Below are positions 8,302 through 15,324 of a DNA stretch of 64,000 nucleotides, piece after piece (position 1 is the stretch's first letter; the number at the start of each line of letters is the position of its first letter). The stretch lies in contig NZ_WEZF01000025.1 in assembly GCF_009177065.1 (NCBI RefSeq), forward strand, positions 46,372 through 110,371, in the 5' to 3' direction. A model generated the notes under the pieces. The model made no database searches. It saw nothing but the letters and a program-made list of their open reading frames with translations, and was not told where the DNA came from. This DNA comes from Tautonia marina (GTDB lineage Bacteria > Planctomycetota > Planctomycetia > Isosphaerales > Isosphaeraceae). A program made the position numbers and the translations under genes.

Positions 8302-9539
8302 GACACCACCTCCTCCGGGACATGCCCGGCGATTCGGAGCCGTTGCCCGACCTGTTCGGCCTCTCGGGCGGTCATGAGCAGCACCGGCCCCACCGGGCCC
8401 TCGTCCGGCCTGGCGTGCTCGGTGATGTTCAGGAGATGATCAAATTCGCCTCGGCTGATCTCCTTGCCTCCAAGCCCACCGACAAACGACCGGAGGACGG
8501 GAGGATGCCCCGGGCACTGAGCGAGCACGGCGGCAACTTCCTGGAACAGGATGCCGCCCAGACCGGGCGCAAGGTTCTGATCGAGGACCGCCACCGCCTT
8601 CCGACCCGAAAGGGCGGCCGCAAGGTCGGCCGCAGGCCAGGGCCGGATCATTCGCAGGCGTAGCAGGCCGACGCGGCGGCCCTTCGATCGCCAGCGGTCG
8701 ACCGCGGCCCGACCCTTGGTCGCAAACGACCCGGCCATGATCAGCACCGTCTCGGCGTCGTCCAGGCGGTAGCCGTCGATTGCCCCGTACCGGCGACCGA
8801 AGCGGCGTTCGAACTCCTCGGCCGCCTCGTCGTGGACGGCCCGGGCCTGTTCAACGGCGAGGTGGAGCTGATAGCGGAAATAGCTATACGTCGGCCCTTC
8901 CAGCACGGCGACCCCCCTCGCCGCCGGGCGGGAGGCTGTGAAGCCCAGAGGTCTCGCCTCGGGGGACGGGAGAAACCGGCGCACCTCCTCGGGGTCGGGC
9001 AGTTCGACCGGCTCTCGGGTGAACGAGAGGAAGAAGCCGTCGAGGTTTACGAGCACCGGGGCCGAAACACGGTCGTCCTCCGCGATTCGGTAGGCCATCA
9101 GGACGGAATCGAGTACCTCCTGACAGGTCTCCGCATGGAGCTGGACGAAGCCCGAATCACGCGCGGCCAGCACGTCGTTGTGGTCTGGACCGAGGGTGAT
9201 TGGGGCAGAAAGCCCCCGAGAGACGTTCACCAGAACGAAGGGCACGCGCCAGCCGGCGACCGTATACAGGACCTCCATCGCGTAGAGCAAGCCCTGGCTG
9301 GACGTGGCGGCGAAGGTGCGGACCCCGGCCGCGGCGGCGGCACCGGCGGCGGTCATCATCGAGTGTTCGCTGTCGAGGGTCACGAACCGTCCAGACATCG
9401 ACCCGTCGGCAAACCACCCCGCGAGGCTCTCGATGATCTCGGTCTGCGGGGTGATCGGAAACGCGGGCACGTAGCGAGCCTCGGCAAGCCGGGCCCCCCA
9501 GGCTGCCGAGGCATTCCCGGTAAGCATGGTCGTGGTCAT
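8298..9539 (-). CDS. porA: Pyruvate:ferredoxin oxidoreductase, alpha subunit
   Basis: A 413-residue subunit carrying the pyrimidine-binding and domain II parts of PFOR. The N-terminus reads GNASAAWGARLAEARYVPAFPITPQTE, the standard opening of PorA. EHSMMTAAGAAAAAGVRTFAATSSQG and DHNDVLAARDSGF follow. The ATG at 9539 is preceded by GAGGAGG at good distance and overlaps the stop of porGD as ATGA, so the genes are translationally coupled. An in-frame extension further upstream lies inside porGD and is not the start. It works with PorB and PorGD. Confidence 0.9.
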   Translation of the reverse strand: MTTTMLTGNASAAWGARLAEARYVPAFPITPQTEIIESLAGWFADGSMSGRFVTLDSEHSMMTAAGAAAAAGVRTFAATSSQGLLYAMEVLYTVAGWRVPFVLVNVSRGLSAPITLGPDHNDVLAARDSGFVQLHAETCQEVLDSVLMAYRIAEDDRVSAPVLVNLDGFFLSFTREPVELPDPEEVRRFLPSPEARPLGFTASRPAARGVAVLEGPTYSYFRYQLHLAVEQARAVHDEAAEEFERRFGRRYGAIDGYRLDDAETVLIMAGSFATKGRAAVDRWRSKGRRVGLLRLRMIRPWPAADLAAALSGRKAVAVLDQNLAPGLGGILFQEVAAVLAQCPGHPPVLRSFVGGLGGKEISRGEFDHLLNITEHARPDEGPVGPVLLMTAREAEQVGQRLRIAGHVPEEVVS

Positions 9540-10516
9540 GTCCGTGCCTCCTCTTCGAGGCCGATGCCGTGGATCGGGCAAATCTGGCGGCAGATGAGAC
9601 ACCCCTTGCAGTGCTGCTCGTCGATGACCGGCAACCCCTCCTCATCCCAGGAGATCGCCCCATCGGGACAGCGAATCAGGCAGAGTCCGCATCGGGTGCA
9701 GCGGTCGCGATCGATGACGGGCCGTTCCAGTCGCCAGGCGCCGGTGTTTCGCAGGATTGCGTTGCCGGGGCTGATCACGTTCGGCCCGCCGGTAAGGGGG
9801 TCGGCCGCGAGGATCGGGATCACCGAATCGCCCGGCCGCTCCTCGGTTTCGGTGGCGCTTCGGAACGAGACGACCGGCAAGGCGTGGAAGACGTCGAGGC
9901 CGAAGGCAACATTCGCCTCAACTTCACCAGGCGACAGCCCGAGATGGGAGAACTCTGATCGGATCGCTTCAACGAGCCGGTCCTCGGTGACGAGTCCGAC
10001 GAGTCGAGCAGCCGCCGCACCGAGGCCGGCGCTGAGGGCTCCGGCCCGGCCAAGGCGCTCGATGGCCGCGCCAGTCAGGTCCCATCGGATCAGGGGAGGT
10101 ATGATCTCAGCCCGAGGGAGCGGGGCGTCAGGGGCGGCGTTGAGGAAGACCGCCGAGGCGCATTGTTGCCCGTCGAGCACCCCGGTGGCGGGATCGTCGA
10201 GCAAGGTCGCATCGGCCACGATGATGAGGTCCGGCTCCGAGATCACGCCCCGCTCGTCGATCGGCTGGCTGCCGATCCGCGCGAAGGCCGCCACCGGGGC
10301 GCCCCGGCGCTCGGCACCATAAACCGGGAAGTCCTGGCAGTGAGAGCCGGAGAGGAACGCCCCGGTACCGAGGATGCGACCGGCGGTCTTGACCCCCTGA
10401 CCGCCTCGACCGTGGAGACGAACCCGGATCCGGGAGGGTGGGCCCGCTCGCTCGGGGCTGTCCGGATCGACCGACCGATGCTCAAGCCCTGCGCCCTGGG
10501 CCGTCCGAGTCGACAT
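9536..10516 (-). CDS. Pyruvate:ferredoxin oxidoreductase, fused gamma-delta subunit
   Basis: A 326-residue fusion. The gamma domain (about 30-215) starts at IRVRLHGRGGQGVKTAGRIL and contains DFPVYGAERRGAPV. The delta ferredoxin domain (about 260-320) has two 4Fe-4S motifs, CTRCGLCLIRCP and CKGCLICRQICP. In many archaea PorG and PorD are separate chains. The ATG at 10516 was chosen because GGAGG lies 7-11 bases before it. The frame is open for 55 more codons, back into the terminator-bearing leader described separately, and that upstream stretch is not PorG-like. First gene of the five-gene operon porGD-porA-porB-dehydrogenase-acetyl-CoA synthetase. Confidence 0.9.
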   Translation of the reverse strand: MSTRTAQGAGLEHRSVDPDSPERAGPPSRIRVRLHGRGGQGVKTAGRILGTGAFLSGSHCQDFPVYGAERRGAPVAAFARIGSQPIDERGVISEPDLIIVADATLLDDPATGVLDGQQCASAVFLNAAPDAPLPRAEIIPPLIRWDLTGAAIERLGRAGALSAGLGAAAARLVGLVTEDRLVEAIRSEFSHLGLSPGEVEANVAFGLDVFHALPVVSFRSATETEERPGDSVIPILAADPLTGGPNVISPGNAILRNTGAWRLERPVIDRDRCTRCGLCLIRCPDGAISWDEEGLPVIDEQHCKGCLICRQICPIHGIGLEEEART

Positions 10517-10613
10517 GGCCCGGCCTCCGTGGGGCTCACCCGAACGTTCCGAGCGCTCCCAGGGCTCAAATCGTCCCCGAAGAAGATCGAAGGGATTCGG
10601 GTAAGTGGAAATG

Positions 10614-10660
10614 AAAAAAGCCCCGATCTCACACGCGCAAGCAGCGGTGCGAGCCGGGGC
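10614..10660 (-). terminator. Intrinsic terminator of leader module A
   Basis: On the minus strand GCCCCG (10660-10655) pairs with CGGGGC (10625-10620), enclosing a second stem CTCGCAC/GTGTGAG, and is followed by six T (10619-10614). It lies about 100 bases upstream of the porGD start, so unregulated termination would silence the operon. Confidence 0.75.
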
Positions 10661-10737
10661 CGTCACGACCAGGCGATTCACCTGTCAGAAGTGAACCGCT
10701 GATACCCAAGTATAGGCGGATCGCAGGTCTTTCTCAA
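10614..10737 (-). promoter_or_regulatory. Leader module A: promoter, conserved ~90-nt transcript, terminator (before PFOR operon)
   Basis: Reading on the minus strand, TTGAGA (10737-10732), 17 bases, TATACT (10714-10709) form a near-consensus sigma70 promoter. A transcript of about 90 nt follows and ends in a strong hairpin with a T run, all before the porGD ATG at 10516. The stretch CACTTCTGACAGGTGA resembles the CRCTCATGARGGGYG block of modules B, C and D. A GTG (10666) or GTG (10681) could start a micro-ORF reading TAPARTAACACEIGAFF, in frame with porGD. It could be an attenuator/riboswitch for the operon, or a small RNA gene. I could not match it to a known riboswitch class. Confidence 0.6.
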
Positions 10738-10910
10738 GCGATCATCGGTCTGAAACGTCGGGACATGTCTGGAGATCCTCGCTGCGGTGTGAAGAGAAGG
10801 TCGACAGCCATCGAGAAGACGAAGACGCGTCAGGGCACCAGGTGGCCGCGACTAGACCAGGGACCGCCGCAAGGCAAGGGAGGCCATTCAGGTGATCCCG
10901 GGCTCCTCGG

Positions 10911-12182
10911 TCATCGTTTCCCCCGGGCGAGAGTGCGGTGAGCCTTCGAGAACTCACCGGTCGCCATGGCCGCGGAGATGGAGAGCTCGCCAGAGAGGCA
11001 GAGCCCCGCGGCCACCTCGGCCAGCGCGTGGGCGTGGCCCTGACCCGAGAGCCCGAGGATTTCCAGGCAAGCGCGCTGGCTCGGGAGCTGAGTCCCGCCT
11101 CCAATCGTGCCCACCATGAGGTTCGGGAGCGTTACACACCCGTAAAGCTCGCCCTCCGGGGTCACCTCAAATCGAGAGACACCCACGGCTGACTCGGCCA
11201 CGCAGGCGACATCCTGGCCGCATGCGAGGTAGAGCGCGGCCAGCCCATTGGCGAAGTGGCCCTGGATCCCAATCGTCCCGGTGAGCACACTCCCGATGGC
11301 TCCCATGCCCCAGCACTCGAAGATCTCCTGGGGAGAGGCCCGGAGCTTTAATTCGACAAGGGACGGGGCGAGGAGGAATTCCGCCGTCACCTTCTTTCCT
11401 CGGACGAAAAGGTACGACTGGGCCGACGCCTTCTTGTCACCGGAGAGATTGGCCTCGACATACGATCGTCGCGGGCGGATCGGAGAATGCGCAAGGATGT
11501 AATCGTGGATCGCCTGCGTGGCGAACGTCGCGAGGTTCTGGCCCGAGGCGTCGCCGGTGAGGTACTCGAAGATCAGATAGACGTGGTTCCCCTCGACCGT
11601 GATCCGCATGTCAATGAGTCGACCGTGCCTCGTCGTTGCCTCGGCGCATTGGCGGAACGCCTCCATCTGGCCTGTCACCCAGACGAGGAACCGGCCGCAC
11701 TCCCGGAGGTCGCGGAAAACGAATCCCGGAGCGCGCGTGAGCCCCTCGTTGAGCAGCATTGCCGAGCAGCCGCCAGCCGCGCTGATGACCTGGGCCCCCC
11801 GGCTGTAGGACGCAACGAGCGCGGCTTCCGAGGTCGCCAGCGGGATGTAATAGTCCCCCTGAGCGAAAAGGCCGTTCATGCGGAGCGGCCCCGCAATGCC
11901 AACCGGGACTTTGACCGTGCCCACAAAGTTCTCAATGTTTCTCCGGTAGCGCTCACGATACTCGTTCGAGCGATCGTCGAGCAGCTCCGAGCGACACTCC
12001 TGGCTGGTCCCAAGGATTTCCCAACGCCGATTGATGGCGCGATCGGTCATCCGGGCGGAGTTCCGGATTTTGGGAGCGGCAGAGCCTGGCTTCGGCTCAA
12101 GCCGCTGGTTCCACTCGCTCTCGGTGTGGTCGTGGAGGAGGCGTTCGGCATAGCGTCTGGCACGTTCCTGTTCGATTGCCAT
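10911..12182 (-). CDS. Hydroxymethylglutaryl-CoA reductase family protein
   Basis: A 423-residue HMG-CoA reductase homologue (mevalonate formation from HMG-CoA). Visible signatures are ENFVGTVKVPVGIAGPL (85-100), PLATSEAALVAS with catalytic Glu119, TGDASGQNLATF (209-220), Lys250 in LSGDKKA, Asp324 in ACGQDVA, LPNLMVGTIGGGTQLPSQ (352-369), and a C-terminal SGELSISAAMATGEFSKAH with His415. All four catalytic residues of the family are therefore in place. The ATG at 12182 has GAGG five bases upstream; a GTG three bases earlier is possible. No other mevalonate gene is nearby. Many planctomycetes are thought to use the MEP route for isoprenoids, so the enzyme may have another role, or act in reverse as in mevalonate-degrading bacteria. 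Confidence 0.85.
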   Translation of the reverse strand: MAIEQERARRYAERLLHDHTESEWNQRLEPKPGSAAPKIRNSARMTDRAINRRWEILGTSQECRSELLDDRSNEYRERYRRNIENFVGTVKVPVGIAGPLRMNGLFAQGDYYIPLATSEAALVASYSRGAQVISAAGGCSAMLLNEGLTRAPGFVFRDLRECGRFLVWVTGQMEAFRQCAEATTRHGRLIDMRITVEGNHVYLIFEYLTGDASGQNLATFATQAIHDYILAHSPIRPRRSYVEANLSGDKKASAQSYLFVRGKKVTAEFLLAPSLVELKLRASPQEIFECWGMGAIGSVLTGTIGIQGHFANGLAALYLACGQDVACVAESAVGVSRFEVTPEGELYGCVTLPNLMVGTIGGGTQLPSQRACLEILGLSGQGHAHALAEVAAGLCLSGELSISAAMATGEFSKAHRTLARGKR

Positions 12183-12355
12183 CACGGCCTCGCTACCCGA
12201 TGGGCGGTTGAATGGGACTCGCCTCGACCTGGAGCAAACTCCTCGCGTCGATCAGGGTCAATCGGAGCTGCTGGGGGGGGCAATCGGTCAGATCGTCTCC
12301 AAGACCAAACGTTCTTCGAACGAAGAGGGTTCGAGTCGAGGGGAACGTGTTCCGA

Positions 12356-13723
12356 TCACGACGGCAAGCCTCCGGGCTCGTCCGTCTCGGTATCGTTCGG
12401 ATCGGGGATCAGGCGATCTCTCAGGAGCATCTCGGTTGCCTGGCGAGTGAGCCGAATTCGTTCGGTGGCTTGTCGCTCGACTTCCTCAGAAGTGATGGGA
12501 TTCCGCGCCAGCCCTTGCTGAACGGCGACTGCGGCAACCGCGGCAGCGATTTTCGGGGCGACCTCGGGATCGTCCATCCGAGGGACGATTGCCTCGGGGG
12601 AGAGGCCCCTCGCCCGGCCGCATTGGGCCAATGCCCGTGCCGCAGCGAACGCCATCTCGTCGCTGATTCGACGAGCCCGGACGTCAAGCACCCCGCGGAA
12701 GAGACCGGGAAAGACGAGGGAATTGTTGACCTGATTGGGGAAGTCGCTCCGGCCAGTCGCGACGATTCGGGCTCCGGCCCTTTTCGCGAGATCGGGCCAG
12801 ATCTCGGGGACGGGGTTGGCACAGGCAAAGATGACGGCATCGCGGGCCATGGACTGGACCCACTCGGGCCGGATCACCTCGGGCCCCGGGGTCGCGAAGG
12901 CAATGCAGACGTCTGCGCCGCGCATCGCCTCGGCGATCCCGCCGACAACCGCCTCGGTGTTCGACTCTCGGCAGATACGCCACTTGTCCACGAACTCGGA
13001 GCAGCGGGCCTCGATGTCGGAGCGCCCGGGGTGGAGGATTCCGGTCGAGTCGCAGGCGATCACTCCGGCTGGATCGAGGCCCCAGGCCGTCAGGAGGCGA
13101 TAGGACGCCACGTTCGCCGCCCCCATGCCGATCATCGCGACCTTCAGGCCGGCGATCGACTTCCCGACCACTTCCAATGCGTTGGTCAGCCCGGCGAGTA
13201 AGGCCGTGGCTGTCCCTTGCTGGTCGTCGTGCCAGACGGGAATGTCCATCGCGTCTCGGAGCGTGTCCAGGATGCGGAAGCATTTGGGCTGAGCGATGTC
13301 CTCCAGATTGATCCCGCCGAAGGTCGGTTCCAGAGCGTGGACCACGTCGATCAGGGCGTCGGCATCGGCCACCGAGAGGCACAGGGGTACGGCATCGACG
13401 CCGCCCAGGTACTTGAAAAGCAACGCCTTGCCTTCCATGACCGGCAGGCCCGCGGCCGGCCCGATGTTGCCAAGACCGAGGACCCGCGACCCGTCCGAGA
13501 CGATCGCCACGGTATTGCCACGATTGGTCTGTTCGAACACCCGATCGGGATCGGAGGCGATGGCGCGGCACGAGGCCGCCACGCCGGGGGTGTACCAGAT
13601 GGCGAAGTCGCCGAAGCCCCGAATCGGGCACTTCGGCATCATCTGGACCGTTCCTCGGTGGCGGGCGTGGAGCCGCACCGCCTCACTCATGGGATCGTGT
13701 TCCCGATGCTTCACCTCGGCCAT
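12356..13723 (-). CDS. NAD(P)-dependent malic enzyme
   Basis: A 455-residue malic enzyme of the short bacterial type (malate + NAD(P)+ to pyruvate + CO2 + NAD(P)H). The N-terminal domain contains FAIWYTPGVAASC with the conserved YTPGV tyrosine, GNIGPAAGLPVMEGKALLFK, and the Asp-rich metal site near EDIAQPKC and HDDQQGTA. The Rossmann domain has AMIGMGAANVASYRLL, and SDFPNQVNNSLVFPG follows. A perfect ribosome site (AAAGGAGGT) lies 7 bases before the ATG at 13723. The frame extends about 70 codons further without family-like sequence. It lacks the phosphotransacetylase extension of longer malic enzymes. Pyruvate produced here could feed PFOR or PEP synthase nearby. Confidence 0.9.
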   Translation of the reverse strand: MAEVKHREHDPMSEAVRLHARHRGTVQMMPKCPIRGFGDFAIWYTPGVAASCRAIASDPDRVFEQTNRGNTVAIVSDGSRVLGLGNIGPAAGLPVMEGKALLFKYLGGVDAVPLCLSVADADALIDVVHALEPTFGGINLEDIAQPKCFRILDTLRDAMDIPVWHDDQQGTATALLAGLTNALEVVGKSIAGLKVAMIGMGAANVASYRLLTAWGLDPAGVIACDSTGILHPGRSDIEARCSEFVDKWRICRESNTEAVVGGIAEAMRGADVCIAFATPGPEVIRPEWVQSMARDAVIFACANPVPEIWPDLAKRAGARIVATGRSDFPNQVNNSLVFPGLFRGVLDVRARRISDEMAFAAARALAQCGRARGLSPEAIVPRMDDPEVAPKIAAAVAAVAVQQGLARNPITSEEVERQATERIRLTRQATEMLLRDRLIPDPNDTETDEPGGLPS

Positions 13724-13850
13724 TGGTGGACCTCCTTTGGGGTCGACAAGGGCTGGCCGACGTTGGGTGGTCCGACAGAGGACGGGGCAGCGGGCCGTTC
13801 CAGGTGGGTGAGGCCAGGCTCGATCGGCTCCGAAGGTTTGCCCAGGTCCT

Positions 13851-14273
13851 TTACTTCGGCATCTCCTTCTCGATGAGCGTGCCGATCTCCCGGAACTCTT
13901 CGGCCAGCAAGCTGAGGATGTCATCCAGGCTGACCAGGCCAATCAGAACGCCGTCGCTCCCCACCACTGGCAGGCGGCGGACGGCATGGGTGCGCATCAG
14001 TGCGAGAGCGCGCTCGATGGGAGTCTCCTCATCGACCGTGGACGGGGCTCTGGTCATCACCTCGATCACGGTTGTCTCGTCGCCCGACTTCCCCTCGGCC
14101 AGGACTCGGGCGACGAGGTCCCGATCCGTCACCACGCCGATCGGACGCCGGGACGCATCGGCAACAACGAGGGTACCGACCCTACGCCCGACCATCCTGC
14201 TGGCAACGGAACGGACGGACTCATCGGGGTCGGCCAGTTCGACGATCCGTGTGCAGATCCTTCCTACCGACAT
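13851..14273 (-). CDS. Two-CBS-domain protein
   Basis: A 140-residue protein made of a tandem CBS pair (Bateman module). The first is around residues 10-65 (RRVGTLVVADASRRPIGVVTDRDLVARVL) and the second around 78-130 (MRTHAVRRLPVVGSDGVLIGLVSLDDIL). Such stand-alone modules bind adenine nucleotides or other ligands and are frequent in stress and dormancy regulons. The ATG at 14273 has GGAGGG nine bases upstream. The partner protein is unknown. It lies 127 bases upstream of the malic enzyme start on the same strand. Confidence 0.85.
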   Translation of the reverse strand: MSVGRICTRIVELADPDESVRSVASRMVGRRVGTLVVADASRRPIGVVTDRDLVARVLAEGKSGDETTVIEVMTRAPSTVDEETPIERALALMRTHAVRRLPVVGSDGVLIGLVSLDDILSLLAEEFREIGTLIEKEMPK

Positions 14274-14452
14274 GATGGCAGTCCCTCCTCGCAAGCGAGA
14301 ATCTCTGGCGATGATCATGCCTGGCACATCGGACCCCGAGGCCGTTCCGTCCTCATCGGAACGCTCCGGATCGGACCGGAATTCGGCATCGGGACACCAT
14401 CCTTGCACGAGGCGTCGGTCACAACGGCCAAGCCGTCATCGGAGAGAGGGGA

Positions 14453-14671
14453 TCATTCCCCCTGTCGCCCGGCTTGCTGACCACCACGGCCGATGTCGAC
14501 CATTCGCTCACGGCGCGACGGCACCGAACCGCGCGCTTGCTGGTTTTCCGCGACCTCTCGGGTTTGTTCAGCAACGGTCTGGGCAGTGTCCTGGGGCTTG
14601 CCCTTCCTGCCTCCCATCCGGAGCGGCCTGGGAATCAGGTCGACAAACTTAAACTTGCTTGTGCCGCTCAT
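14453..14671 (-). CDS. Small basic protein of unknown function
   Basis: A 72-residue protein with a very good ribosome site (GGAGGAGG six to thirteen bases before the ATG). The N-terminal part (SGTSKFKFVDLIPRPLR) is basic. The C-terminal half is rich in Gln, Arg, Gly and Glu and probably disordered. I do not recognise a family. It lies between the CBS gene and the 103-residue unknown on the same strand, so it is likely co-transcribed from leader module B. Confidence 0.55.
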   Translation of the reverse strand: MSGTSKFKFVDLIPRPLRMGGRKGKPQDTAQTVAEQTREVAENQQARGSVPSRRERMVDIGRGGQQAGRQGE

Positions 14672-14721
14672 TGTGGCCTCCTCCGGTTCTCACCGGACCA
14701 CTGATGCCCGCATCTTCAAAC

Positions 14722-15033
14722 TCAGGATTCGTTTCCGGGCTCTGAACGAGACGATGACTCACCCACCGTGCGAACCGATCCTTCCGCTAGATTGGCCAAG
14801 GCATTTCGCACGTCAACGATCGCCCGCTGAACAAGCTCTCGATGACGGTCGCTCCCGACGGAGTCGAGGGCGGCGGTCAGATGGTGGAGCAATTCGCCGA
14901 TCGCCTGTTCGGCGGTCTCACCCTCGCTCCGGATCTCGGGAAAGTCGCGATGGTGAGCGAACAGGGCATAGACCGACGGGCAAACCTCCAGTTTACTAAT
15001 CTTCACAATCATGGAGGTTGAATCAGTTAACAT
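14722..15033 (-). CDS. Small protein, distantly HicB-like
   Basis: A 103-residue protein. The ATG at 15033 is preceded by AGGAGGTGATC, a near-perfect ribosome site, so I prefer it over an in-frame upstream start. The segment FPEIRSEGETAEQAIGELLHHL resembles the core of HicB-like partial RNase-H folds (antitoxin and related proteins). No HicA toxin gene is adjacent and the DNA-binding tail of HicB is not evident. The C-terminus (SSSRSEPGNES) is polar. Its expression is presumably governed by leader module B, whose possible micro-ORF stops 16 bases before this ATG. The function is unknown. Confidence 0.6.
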   Translation of the reverse strand: MLTDSTSMIVKISKLEVCPSVYALFAHHRDFPEIRSEGETAEQAIGELLHHLTAALDSVGSDRHRELVQRAIVDVRNALANLAEGSVRTVGESSSRSEPGNES

Positions 15034-15049
15034 GATCACCTCCTCTCTT

Positions 15050-15178
15050 TCATTGGGGTCGGCTTCGCTCAAGTGGACTCGGAGTCAACCTTCGTGCCAC
15101 CGATTGGCTAGCCTGCCCGCTCCGCATAAAAAAACCCCGCCCCTGCGGTTGAGCGCAGGTCGGGGCCACCATAGCCAT
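15050..15178 (-). CDS. Possible leader micro-ORF of module B
   Basis: A 42-codon frame starting at the ATG at 15178, with AAGGGCGG about 9 bases upstream. An in-frame ATG at 15196 gives 48 codons. It reads MAMVAPTCAQPQGRGFF, so the Ala-Pro pair lies in the 5' arm of the terminator stem, the Cys codon in the hairpin, and the Phe codons in the T run. It stops 16 bases before the start of the 103-residue protein gene. Modules A, C and D encode comparable xAP...C...G(F/A)FF peptides. The match may be a by-product of the conserved hairpin, so coding is uncertain. Confidence 0.3.
   Translation of the reverse strand: MAMVAPTCAQPQGRGFFMRSGQASQSVARRLTPSPLERSRPQ
15128..15166 (-). terminator. Intrinsic terminator of leader module B
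   Basis: On the minus strand a long stem (GCCCCGACCTGCG with CGCAGGGGCGGGG, loop CTCAAC) ends at 15135 and is followed by seven T (15134-15128). It sits between the promoter and the start codon at 15033. Confidence 0.8.
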
Positions 15179-15246
15179 CGTGGTTCCGCCCTTCATGAGC
15201 GTCACAACACGACCCTCATTCTAGCTGAACTTTCAAGGAAATGGAA
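15128..15246 (-). promoter_or_regulatory. Leader module B: promoter, conserved ~84-nt transcript, terminator
   Basis: On the minus strand a clear -10 box TAGAAT lies at 15223-15218. The -35 position at 17-base spacing is TTCCAT (15246-15241), which is poor, so an activator may be needed. The transcript carries CGCTCATGAAGGGCGG, then ATGGCTATGGTGGCCCCG, then the terminator hairpin. CGCTCATGARGGG is almost identical in module C, and GAAGGGTGG...GGCTATGGCGGCCCCG in module D. It lies between the lon-like gene and the small-protein genes, so it could control the latter or be an independent small RNA. Confidence 0.6.
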
Positions 15247-15324
15247 GCAGGAACTTCAAGAACTTCTGAATATCACCAGACGTCGAACCGGCCTCCGTTG
15301 GAAGGAGGGGTGGCGGTGGACCGG

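Noticed and set aside
9536..10681. Longer PorGD reading frame starting at 10681
   Set aside because: The extra N-terminus runs through the terminator of leader module A and lacks PorG similarity; the ATG at 10516 has a good ribosome site.
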